Source of the DNA: a virus | Length of the DNA: 30,792 bases | Reading direction: 5' to 3' (one strand) | Virus record (IMG/VR): IMGVR_UViG_3300020172_002377 | Location: 1-30,792 of that record | Shown here: in pieces, positions 24,876 to 30,792 of the stretch | Layout: each line of letters opens with the position of its first letter | How positions within the stretch are numbered: the first letter of the stretch is position 1 | The notes under the pieces: generated by a model | Told to the model about the DNA's origin: nothing | The model's database searches: none | What the model saw: only the letters and a program-made list of their open reading frames with translations | Made by a program: the position numbers and the translations under genes

Positions 24876-25414
24876 GCCTTAAAGAACTTACCAAGGATTT
24901 ACACACAGACGCGGAAAGAACAATATTTGCTAAAAAATTATTAACGGGTGTGCTAACTGACGAAGAGTATGCTAATTATCTTTGGCAAATGCTACTTGTT
25001 TACAATGGAATAGAAACCGCGGCGAAAAGTCAAGATATGCTTAAAAACTTACCTGACATCGAACGAACCCATAAAATTTATCAAGACTGTATAGAACTAG
25101 TTGGACCCAATCATAATCTTAAGTGGTTGCCTGTAGTTATAGAATACTATCAATATTTGTTATCTTTAAATTATAACGCAGAACGTAGACACTTGGTTAA
25201 GGCACACTTGTATTGCCGTCATATGGGAGACCTATACGGCGGACAGATGATAGCTAAAAAAGTTTCAGGCAAAGGCCGTTTCTATGAATTCAAAGATGCT
25301 GAAAATTTAAAAACAGCTATTAGAGCAGAACTAACTGATGACCTTGGAGACGAAGCTCGTGTAGCTTTTGAATGGGCTATTAAAATTATGAAAGCATTGA
25401 ACAGAGATGAGTGA
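24872..25414 (+). CDS. Heme oxygenase
   Basis: The protein has 180 residues, shorter than cyanobacterial enzymes. The proximal heme ligand is His11 in DLHTDAER, and the distal helix is RHMGDLYGGQ (Gly119, Asp120, Gly123, Gly124). It opens heme to biliverdin, iron and CO using reductant and oxygen. Overlap with clpS (ATGA) and with the bilin reductase (8 bases) shows coupled expression. It is placed like ho1-type genes beside pebS or pcyX in marine phages. Confidence 0.9.
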   Translation: MSLKELTKDLHTDAERTIFAKKLLTGVLTDEEYANYLWQMLLVYNGIETAAKSQDMLKNLPDIERTHKIYQDCIELVGPNHNLKWLPVVIEYYQYLLSLNYNAERRHLVKAHLYCRHMGDLYGGQMIAKKVSGKGRFYEFKDAENLKTAIRAELTDDLGDEARVAFEWAIKIMKALNRDE

Positions 25415-26087
25415 TGTTTGGAACACATTAATTGACATAAAAGAAAAATTTGAAAAGAAATTCTCAGATGTAGGTATGGAAGTTTTTGAACCTGGAATGG
25501 ATAGATTTAATCAACCAGGCTGGGTTAATCGTGTATGGACTAGTACATTCTTTCGCAGAGCCCATATAGATGTAGTAGATGCTCGTGCTACTAAAGGACT
25601 GTGGATGATGCACTGCTGTGTGTTCCCGCATTTAGATAATCCTGCTCCTATCTTTGGTTACGATGTTATAGCAGGTAAACACAAAATCACCGGCTGCTTC
25701 CATGACTTTAGCCCAGCAGGAGATCATGATCATCCAATGATAGATTGGTTTGCCAGCGAAGCAGCGAAATTACAATGGAATAAGACTCGTAAACTACCGG
25801 AGTGGGCAGAACGTATTTTTACGGGTAGTATGATAGCCGCAGGTAATGTACAGGATCCAAGCGAACTAGAGCAGATCACTACAATTGCTGCTAAAAACTT
25901 AGATTTCTATATTGCTAACATTATGGATTCTGCTCATAGTCATTCGGGTACTAAAGAACACCAGAATTACTACTGCGAAAATCAAAAGCAAAACCCCCAT
26001 ACACCCAAGGTTATGACTAGTTTAGGACTTAGCGAAGATGATGTACGTGTTTTCATCCAGGATTGCTTGTTCCCAGAAATACGCTAA
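25407..26087 (+). CDS. pcyX: Ferredoxin-dependent bilin reductase, PcyX-like
   Basis: The protein has 226 residues. Family motifs are FFRRAHIDVVDAR, MMHCCVFPHLDNPAPIFGYD, YYCENQKQNPHTPKVM and CLFPEI. At the positions of PcyA Glu76, His88 and Asp105 I read Asp55, His69 and Asp86. Keeping the His points to PcyA/PcyX rather than PebS, which has Asn there as I recall. The enzyme reduces biliverdin from the adjacent heme oxygenase to a coloured bilin, PEB for known PcyX. No ferredoxin gene is in the window. Choice of subfamily is moderately sure. Confidence 0.82.
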   Translation: MSDVWNTLIDIKEKFEKKFSDVGMEVFEPGMDRFNQPGWVNRVWTSTFFRRAHIDVVDARATKGLWMMHCCVFPHLDNPAPIFGYDVIAGKHKITGCFHDFSPAGDHDHPMIDWFASEAAKLQWNKTRKLPEWAERIFTGSMIAAGNVQDPSELEQITTIAAKNLDFYIANIMDSAHSHSGTKEHQNYYCENQKQNPHTPKVMTSLGLSEDDVRVFIQDCLFPEIR

Positions 26088-26097
26088 ATATTGAACT

Positions 26098-27459
26098 ATG
26101 AGAGCACGTGAATTCCTATCTGAAGCATCAGCCTTGACTTTGGGCAAAGTTACTAAAAGTCCTCGCCGAGTCGAAAAATTTATTGATCTAATTCAACAAG
26201 GACATCAATTTAATTCTGCTGTAGGCCCTGTGCAACTAGATACAGCACAAATTCCTTATTTACAAAGTGTATTACAGAGAACAAATGTTGGTGTTGTTAA
26301 AGGTATTAATGTTAAAACACTTGATGGACAGACCATACCTTTAGGCAAATTATATTTTGATCAAACAGCATGGAACGAATTCGGCAAAGGCGGAGATGAT
26401 AAAACTAACGTAAAACCTGGAGCAGTATTTCAGCATGGCAATGTAGGCAAGAAAGAAGAAGTTACAGCAGATTTAGCCTTAAATTTAGGAGCTTTTCCTA
26501 CTAATCAATTAGCTAATAAGATTATTAATAATGAATATCTACAAACGCAAGGCGCTGTTGGCAAAGCAGTAATTCAAATCACTAAACAGATTGATCAAGA
26601 ACAATTACCAGATGTTCCGTCAGGACTTCCTAAAAACGCAATTACCAGTATTCATAATGATGCGTTTGAATATCTAGGAATATTAGAGTTAATTAAAGGA
26701 ATTGCTAATTTTCCTAACGCAGAAGCATTCTACGAACACTTAGGTACAGATCTTACATCGATGGTATTATTTTTCCCAAAATCGCCTAATAACCCATTAA
26801 CAGATAGTTATGCTTTACAAAGTAAAAATAAAAATTCTATTTTCATCAGTAGTAAAGGCGGAAAAGCAAACGGCGCCGGATCCAGTATTAAAGCATTAAG
26901 AATTCCAGAATTTGTTCTACAAAAAAATAACGAAACAGTTGAATTTTTAAAAAGAATACAACAAACCGATAAAGCCTGGAAACAACCATTTATAACGGCT
27001 AATTTTATTAAAGAAATATCCCCGGGTAAACTAGGAGAGTTAGAACCGTTTGTTCCTTTTACTGACGACATAATGAATTATATGTCCACAGTATGGAATA
27101 ATAGAAATAAAGGTGTACCTACTGAACTTGGACAAATACCAGAAGAGTATAGAGCATTTTGGGAACTAGTAGAACGGAATTCCGAAGATTCAAAAAAACC
27201 ATTATTTTTCAAAGCAAGAAATTTTGTCAAGGACAATATAGTCGGACCAGCAATTAATAATAAAAATGCTATCCCTGGATTTAATGATACTATGTTAGAA
27301 GTACTAGGACATAACTTCATTGTTTTAAACACTAAAATTTCTAATAATAAATTTATAACAACTGTTAAGTGGCCGTCACAAATGGGTGGAAAGATTACAT
27401 TTGACCGAAAAGATCCTGCAGAGAAATGGGACGCATCTATGACCTGGAAGCTTAACTAA
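26098..27459 (+). CDS. Large unknown protein with capsid-targeting-like leader
   Basis: The protein has 453 residues. The start MRAREFLSE ends in LSE, the prohead-protease-type site. The middle contains NSIFISSKGGKANGAGSSIK, a conserved-looking loop flanked by mixed alpha/beta, and the C-terminal part has NKFITTVKWPSQMGGKITF. I recognise no catalytic motif with certainty. A nuclease-like fold is imaginable from the loop but not supported. It is the first of four leader-bearing genes in a row. Confidence 0.6.
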   Translation: MRAREFLSEASALTLGKVTKSPRRVEKFIDLIQQGHQFNSAVGPVQLDTAQIPYLQSVLQRTNVGVVKGINVKTLDGQTIPLGKLYFDQTAWNEFGKGGDDKTNVKPGAVFQHGNVGKKEEVTADLALNLGAFPTNQLANKIINNEYLQTQGAVGKAVIQITKQIDQEQLPDVPSGLPKNAITSIHNDAFEYLGILELIKGIANFPNAEAFYEHLGTDLTSMVLFFPKSPNNPLTDSYALQSKNKNSIFISSKGGKANGAGSSIKALRIPEFVLQKNNETVEFLKRIQQTDKAWKQPFITANFIKEISPGKLGELEPFVPFTDDIMNYMSTVWNNRNKGVPTELGQIPEEYRAFWELVERNSEDSKKPLFFKARNFVKDNIVGPAINNKNAIPGFNDTMLEVLGHNFIVLNTKISNNKFITTVKWPSQMGGKITFDRKDPAEKWDASMTWKLN

Positions 27460-27467
27460 ATAATTGT

Positions 27468-27794
27468 ATGAAAATACTTTTGGCTGCTATCCTACTGGCC
27501 ACATTAACTACTACTCACGCAGAACCTAGGTCTCGACAAGTAAGATTTACGTGCGGGAGTTTAGCAGAGCTAGAAATGACTATGGAAAAATATGGTGAAA
27601 AAATGATCATAGCTACACAAGCACCTGACGAGCTAACTGTAAATATGCTTTATGTAAACTTTGAAACACAAACTTCAAGTTGGGTTTTACATGATTTACG
27701 AACAGATGATTATTGTATGGTTGGTGTAGGTAAAGCAACTTATATGCCCGATGATAGTCCATTAAAAGATGTGCCAATTGGTCAAAGAACTTAA
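27468..27794 (+). CDS. Small exported protein of unknown function
   Basis: The protein has 108 residues. The signal peptide MKILLAAILLATLTTTHA is probably cleaved after Ala18. The mature part has two Cys (FTCGS and DDYCMVG) that could form a disulfide and mixed strands. It is followed directly by a strong terminator. Unlike its neighbours it has no capsid-targeting leader, so it probably goes to the host periplasm. Confidence 0.65.
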   Translation: MKILLAAILLATLTTTHAEPRSRQVRFTCGSLAELEMTMEKYGEKMIIATQAPDELTVNMLYVNFETQTSSWVLHDLRTDDYCMVGVGKATYMPDDSPLKDVPIGQRT

Positions 27795-27818
27795 AGCCTG
27801 GAAAGTCCAGGCTTTTTT
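27793..27818 (+). terminator. Rho-independent terminator
   Basis: Perfect stem AAAGCCTGG/CCAGGCTTT with a 5-base loop and six T at the 3' end. It ends the transcript of the clpS-to-27794 region. Confidence 0.9.
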
Positions 27819-27831
27819 ACGGAGCAAAAAT

Positions 27832-27912
27832 ATGACATGGTTTGTACATAGACCCAAAAGAAATCCATTACCGCCAACACATCCTGAACCCCACAAAACT
27901 CCACAGCGATAA
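27832..27912 (+). CDS. 26-residue Pro/His-rich peptide
   Basis: The sequence is MTWFVHRPKRNPLPPTHPEP followed by HKTPQR. GGAG lies nine bases before the ATG. It is short but has clean codon structure between a terminator and a late-type box. The function is unknown. Confidence 0.45.
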   Translation: MTWFVHRPKRNPLPPTHPEPHKTPQR

Positions 27913-27915
27913 ATA
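27908..27915 (+). promoter_or_regulatory. Late-promoter-like box GATAAATA
   Basis: It overlaps the stop of the small peptide and lies just before ATG 27921. The closeness would give almost no leader, so this may be chance. Confidence 0.3.
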
Positions 27916-27920
27916 TTGCT

Positions 27921-28568
27921 ATGAGAGCAAGAGAATTTATACATGTCACTGAAGGGTCAGCAGAGTATGATGAGCCAAAAAATCCTTCGCTTGAATTGTT
28001 AAAGTTAAAAAATCAATGTAACGAAATTTTAAAAACAATAGAAACAGTAGCAGACACTGAAGAACGAGAAGTAATCAGTAAAATACGTATTGCAATAGAT
28101 CAATCTCCAGAGCGAGGCGCATCTGCTGTTAGATCGAATATGATTGTAATCGTTGGATTCCCTATGTTCGAAGATGCTCCTGAAGAAGTATTAACGTGGG
28201 CTATTGCTCACGAAATAGCGCACATCGTTAAAAGTCATACTTATATCGACCTTGACAAAAAATCTAAAACTCCTGCGGATATAAAAAAGATGGAACTCGA
28301 AGCAGACGATTGGGCTCATGAAATAGCGAAACGACTAGGTGTAACTAAGGCAGCAGTATGGACATGGCTACATCGCAAAAGAGGCGGAATAGAAAAACGA
28401 TTGCAATGGGATGCTAGTCCTGCAGGGCAAGAATGGAATCGTAATAGTACACACCCTTCAATTACTGATAGAATAAGAAATGCTCAACAACATGGCATTG
28501 AACTCAGTAAAGCTGATCTTGAAAATATGTTAGATCAGTTAGATCAATTAGAACTAACCTTGGCGTAA
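27921..28568 (+). CDS. Zinc metallopeptidase, M48-like, with capsid-targeting-like leader
   Basis: The protein has 215 residues. HExxH is AHEIAHIVKSH (His97, Glu98, His101); the third ligand is probably Glu127 in MELEADDWA. The late THPSITDRI motif is also typical of M48-type peptidases. The start MRAREFIHVTE resembles the packaging leader, ending VTE (Val rather than Leu or Ile, so weaker). It has no membrane segments, unlike most M48 proteins, so it would be soluble. Target unknown. It could be delivered with DNA. Confidence 0.85.
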   Translation: MRAREFIHVTEGSAEYDEPKNPSLELLKLKNQCNEILKTIETVADTEEREVISKIRIAIDQSPERGASAVRSNMIVIVGFPMFEDAPEEVLTWAIAHEIAHIVKSHTYIDLDKKSKTPADIKKMELEADDWAHEIAKRLGVTKAAVWTWLHRKRGGIEKRLQWDASPAGQEWNRNSTHPSITDRIRNAQQHGIELSKADLENMLDQLDQLELTLA

Positions 28569-28575
28569 ATATAAA

Positions 28576-29535
28576 ATGAGAGCAAATGAATTTTTAAGCG
28601 AGTTAGTTACTCGTGCTGAAACTACCGAACACTTGATCAAGCGTTTAAACTATGCTGCTGATCTTTGTGACCAAATGGGCGATGTTCCTTTACTGGTAAG
28701 AGATTTTAGGACTGGGCTTGGAAAGGAAACAGTACTGGCCAAGGTTATTAATCGAACAGAAAAAGAAGGCGCAAGAAGTCCTGGGTATGTTAAAGGCGGT
28801 GTTGGCAAGGAAGGACAAACAGCAATACTAGAAAAACTAGGCATAGAAAATCCTGTGTTTACCAAAATGGATTTACCGGATAGCACATTTGCCTTTCACG
28901 GTGATCCACACATATTCATACCTCCTCCAGGCAGTAATGTATACTGGAGTCCTAAAATTGAAGATCTGGGCGGACAACGTCTAGCCGGTGAAGAGAGAGA
29001 ACTTGGAAAAACTACTGTAGTAGGATGGATGGCTAAAGAAGCAGACAAGTGGGCAGCAACTTATCAAAATGAAATGCCTACAGAGTTTATACGTAATGAA
29101 GTTATATGGGATTGTGAGTATTACTATCTGTTAAACATACAAGAGTTCCTACATCGTTTTAGTGGTAAAGCAAATAAGATGAGTCTAACTGCTGGCAGTG
29201 TTGGCAGTAAAAAGATTGATCCTAGTGTATGGGCAGAGCGTGTTCGTTCGTACAGTGATGTTGCTAATTTTCTACGTAAGTATGGCGTAAGTTATGTACG
29301 CTGGTATCAGGACAATGTAGAAGGAAAGAGCCCAGGAGAAAGACAATCAGCAATGGCTAACAAGCCTCAAAAGCCAACCTGGGAAGTAAAATCAGAAACT
29401 GGTCGTAGTGTTGCAGTATCAGCCAACGATGAGCAAGAAGCAATTTATCAAGCACTGAACAGCAGAGGTGCCACTGGACAACATGGTACATTCCCTAACG
29501 GCAAAGACAGCATTGCAAGTGTTGAAAAGAAATGA
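28576..29535 (+). CDS. Unknown protein with capsid-targeting-like leader
   Basis: The protein has 319 residues. The start MRANEFLSE ends LSE. A mid-region block reads DSTFAFHGDPHIFIPPPGSN then VYWSPKIEDLGG. The rest is helical and charged. The last 45 residues (TWEVKSETGRSVAVSANDEQ, then EAIYQAL) look like a small add-on domain. I cannot name a family. T4 Alt, an injected ADP-ribosyltransferase, has a similar leader, but no R-S-E triad was identified. It lies between the two metallopeptidases and overlaps the second (ATGA). Confidence 0.6.
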   Translation: MRANEFLSELVTRAETTEHLIKRLNYAADLCDQMGDVPLLVRDFRTGLGKETVLAKVINRTEKEGARSPGYVKGGVGKEGQTAILEKLGIENPVFTKMDLPDSTFAFHGDPHIFIPPPGSNVYWSPKIEDLGGQRLAGEERELGKTTVVGWMAKEADKWAATYQNEMPTEFIRNEVIWDCEYYYLLNIQEFLHRFSGKANKMSLTAGSVGSKKIDPSVWAERVRSYSDVANFLRKYGVSYVRWYQDNVEGKSPGERQSAMANKPQKPTWEVKSETGRSVAVSANDEQEAIYQALNSRGATGQHGTFPNGKDSIASVEKK

Positions 29536-30131
29536 AGATATATGAACTTACAGAGTCTGTTGACGATAGCAAACTAATAAACAAAATTGCCAACAGTGTA
29601 GCCAAGTGGATGCACAAAACTGAACCTGCTGAACACCCTGTACAAACAATTGAAAAGATGACTGGCATTAAGGGTACGCCATTAAGCAAAGTAAAAATCG
29701 CCTTTGACTATCTTGATGGAGATAAAGCAGCAGAGTTCCATAGAGAACGTAATTTAATTGTGGTAAATCTCAATGACTGGCGCGATGGTGATTATGCTAC
29801 TATTGCTGAGTATGTAGCACACGAACTAAGACATGCGTTAGACGATGTAAAGTTTAAAGGAAAACATCATATTAGTTTTCATGCAGGACAGGACAGATAT
29901 CAACAGCCTAAAGTCAAAGACGATCCGTACTGGAGTAAGCCTAGTGAAATAAATGCTAGGGTACAGCAGGCTTTACACAATGTAGATTATATCAAAAGAG
30001 ACAACCCAGGAGCCACAGTACAAGAACTATGGCCTGAAATTAAAGATATGTTAGATCAACTTAAAATAACAGAGTACCCTGGCTATCAACGAGTTGTTAA
30101 ACGTGTTTTAGCTTACGCCGAAAAAGATTAA
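29532..30131 (+). CDS. Zinc metallopeptidase-like protein with capsid-targeting-like leader
   Basis: The protein has 199 residues. HExxH is AHELRHALDD (His97, Glu98, His101); the third ligand may be Glu139 in KPSEINARVQQAL. The start MKIYELTE ends in LTE. The arrangement is unlike the other metallopeptidase, so the two are not recent duplicates. It is convergent with the - strand gene, and their stops overlap by 4 bases. The substrate is unknown. Confidence 0.78.
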   Translation: MKIYELTESVDDSKLINKIANSVAKWMHKTEPAEHPVQTIEKMTGIKGTPLSKVKIAFDYLDGDKAAEFHRERNLIVVNLNDWRDGDYATIAEYVAHELRHALDDVKFKGKHHISFHAGQDRYQQPKVKDDPYWSKPSEINARVQQALHNVDYIKRDNPGATVQELWPEIKDMLDQLKITEYPGYQRVVKRVLAYAEKD

Positions 30132-30271
30132 CGACCTTGTCCTCGATAGGCCTTGTGACTATGTCTATTACTTTTATTCATGCTGCTAGTTTTAATCTTA
30201 CCGCCTTGATTAGTAGTTTTCACTACTGATGTATGAACTCTAGTGGTTGCTGTGGTTTTTACTTTGGCCAT
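30128..30271 (-). CDS. Small basic protein, 47 residues
   Basis: The protein starts MAKVKTTATTRVHTSVVKTT and ends SHKAYRGQGR: very basic, no acidic residue. AGGGG lies ahead of the ATG on the - strand. It overlaps the Cys-rich gene upstream by 32 bases and converges with the metallopeptidase. It could bind nucleic acid. Confidence 0.6.
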   Translation of the reverse strand: MAKVKTTATTRVHTSVVKTTNQGGKIKTSSMNKSNRHSHKAYRGQGR

Positions 30272-30425
30272 TTAATTCCCCTTCGAAATCTTTACAATTA
30301 GGACATAGACATTCATTACAGTCGCAGTCGTCTGTCATACAACTATGCCCGCAGTGTTTATAGCAGCTGCACAAGCATTTATTAGGTTTAATGTACGCCG
30401 TATTGTCATCAAAAACGGGTTCCAT
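30240..30425 (-). CDS. Cys-rich small protein, zinc-binding candidate
   Basis: The protein has 61 residues. I chose the start MEPVFDDNTAY because TTGGAG precedes it on the - strand; a longer reading would run across a TATAAATA box. It has ten Cys in paired spacing (KCLCSCYKHCGHSC and DDCDCNECLCPNC), enough for two zinc sites. Function unknown. Confidence 0.65.
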   Translation of the reverse strand: MEPVFDDNTAYIKPNKCLCSCYKHCGHSCMTDDCDCNECLCPNCKDFEGELNGQSKNHSNH

Positions 30426-30445
30426 AACTTCACTCCAAGATAACG

Positions 30446-30453
30446 TATTTATA
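30446..30453 (-). promoter_or_regulatory. Late-promoter-like box TATAAATA, - strand
   Basis: An exact T4 late consensus reading leftward, 20 bases before the Cys-rich gene start. It faces away from a similar box at 30490. Confidence 0.5.
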
Positions 30454-30466
30454 TGAGTCAAAATTC

Positions 30467-30497
30467 TTGACTACCTTCAAAATACCTGTTATAAATA
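30467..30497 (+). promoter_or_regulatory. Combined sigma70-type and late-type promoter
   Basis: TTGACT (30467-30472), a 17-base spacer and TATAAA (30490-30495), which is also part of TATAAATA (30490-30497). It drives the small membrane protein and probably the tmRNA. Confidence 0.6.
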
Positions 30498-30503
30498 TAC
30501 ATT

Positions 30504-30632
30504 ATGGGTACAGAACAACTATATCTAATTATTGGATTTTTATTAGGTACTATGTTGACTGGATGTTTACTAACAATAATGTTTATACTGTGGTACGAAC
30601 ATTATCATAAAAACCCAATTGATAAAGAATAA
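30504..30632 (+). CDS. Small single-span membrane protein
   Basis: The protein has 42 residues: a short N-terminus, a hydrophobic segment at about residues 8-29 (LIIGFLLGTMLTGCLLTIMF) and a charged tail (YEHYHKNPIDKE). No strong ribosome binding site is seen, and the start is only seven bases after the promoter box, so it may be nearly leaderless. The Cys in the segment is not a clear lipobox. Function unknown. Confidence 0.5.
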   Translation: MGTEQLYLIIGFLLGTMLTGCLLTIMFILWYEHYHKNPIDKE

Positions 30633-30644
30633 AAGAATTGTTGT

Positions 30645-30792
30645 AATTCCTTCAAAGCGAAGGCATTCTGGACGAGGGTTCGATTCCCTCCATCTCCACC
30701 AGAAACACATTTGCAGACCGTGCCACTCCTTGTGAAAAGGATCTTACTGCAGGACGAAGTGTGTTTCTGATGGGGGTGACAAGGTTTCGACA
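30645..30792 (+). ncRNA. ssrA: Circularly permuted tmRNA, acceptor piece and start of coding piece (3' partial)
   Basis: The tRNA-like 3' part comes first: stem CCTTC/GAAGG (30649-30663), T arm GAGGG-TTCGATT-CCCTC (30674-30690), acceptor strand CATCTCC (30691-30697), then A and CCA (30698-30701). The 5' part follows: GGGGGTG (30772-30778) pairs with CATCTCC, including the G3-U pair used for alanine charging, then ACAAGGTTTCGACA. The spacer 30702-30771 begins and ends with complementary ends (30701-30711 with 30758-30768). The order is that of two-piece tmRNA in alphaproteobacteria and cyanobacteria. The tag-coding part lies beyond the window. The left boundary is approximate. Confidence 0.88.

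Noticed and set aside
30671-30701. An ordinary tRNA 3' end
   Set aside because: T arm and CCA are present but there is no D arm or anticodon arm upstream; the matching acceptor strand lies 70 bases downstream, which fits permuted tmRNA instead.

Overview
The window is a densely packed, AT-rich stretch of a large tailed-phage genome. Almost every gene lies on the + strand, many overlap by ATGA or a few bases, and only a small pair at the right end is on the - strand. T4-type traits suggest a marine or freshwater T4-like myovirus. These are TATAAATA late-promoter-like boxes, a class Ia ribonucleotide reductase operon, a PAAR spike-tip protein, and several proteins that start with a short leader ending in (L/I/V)xE, like the T4 capsid-targeting sequence. 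A circularly permuted tmRNA, 17-kDa-surface-antigen-like lipoproteins, IscU/IscA and a bilin reductase fit an alphaproteobacterial host best. A cyanobacterial host cannot be excluded from this sequence alone.

Layout. Positions 1-4353 hold virion or internal-head candidates: the end of a nucleotidyltransferase-like protein, two capsid-targeted low-complexity proteins (one with a peptidoglycan-binding domain), two small unknowns, and an acidic structural protein whose 3' end looks like a programmed -1 frameshift site. Positions 4384-6765 hold a PD-(D/E)XK nuclease and a beta-helix tail spike. Positions 6911-11622 hold the operon nrdA - superoxide dismutase - nrdB - glutaredoxin plus two small proteins. 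Positions 11609-12368 hold a structural candidate and PAAR. Positions 12399-14678 hold a HAD phosphatase, an Hc1-like basic protein, iscU, iscA and two unknowns. Positions 14818-17087 hold lysis (SleB-type hydrolase, holin-like protein) and three exported or lipoproteins. Positions 17097-20075 hold a membrane/zinc-ribbon protein, an unknown, ribosomal protein bS21 and a DEDDh exonuclease. Positions 20153-24518 hold dnaK, groES, groEL and hsp20, whose leaders share one sequence module. Positions 24570-26087 hold clpS - heme oxygenase - bilin reductase. Positions 26098-30131 hold four more proteins with capsid-targeting-like leaders, two of them zinc metallopeptidases. Positions 30128-30792 hold small - and + strand genes and the start of the permuted tmRNA.

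Together the accessory genes point to nucleotide supply (NrdAB, Grx), iron and redox handling (IscU, IscA, SOD, heme oxygenase), protein folding and turnover (DnaK, GroES, GroEL, Hsp20, ClpS) and translation (bS21, tmRNA). The main hypothesis is that a set of enzymes, including a superoxide dismutase and two metallopeptidases, is packaged inside the head and injected with the DNA. All family calls come from reading motifs; no database search was possible.
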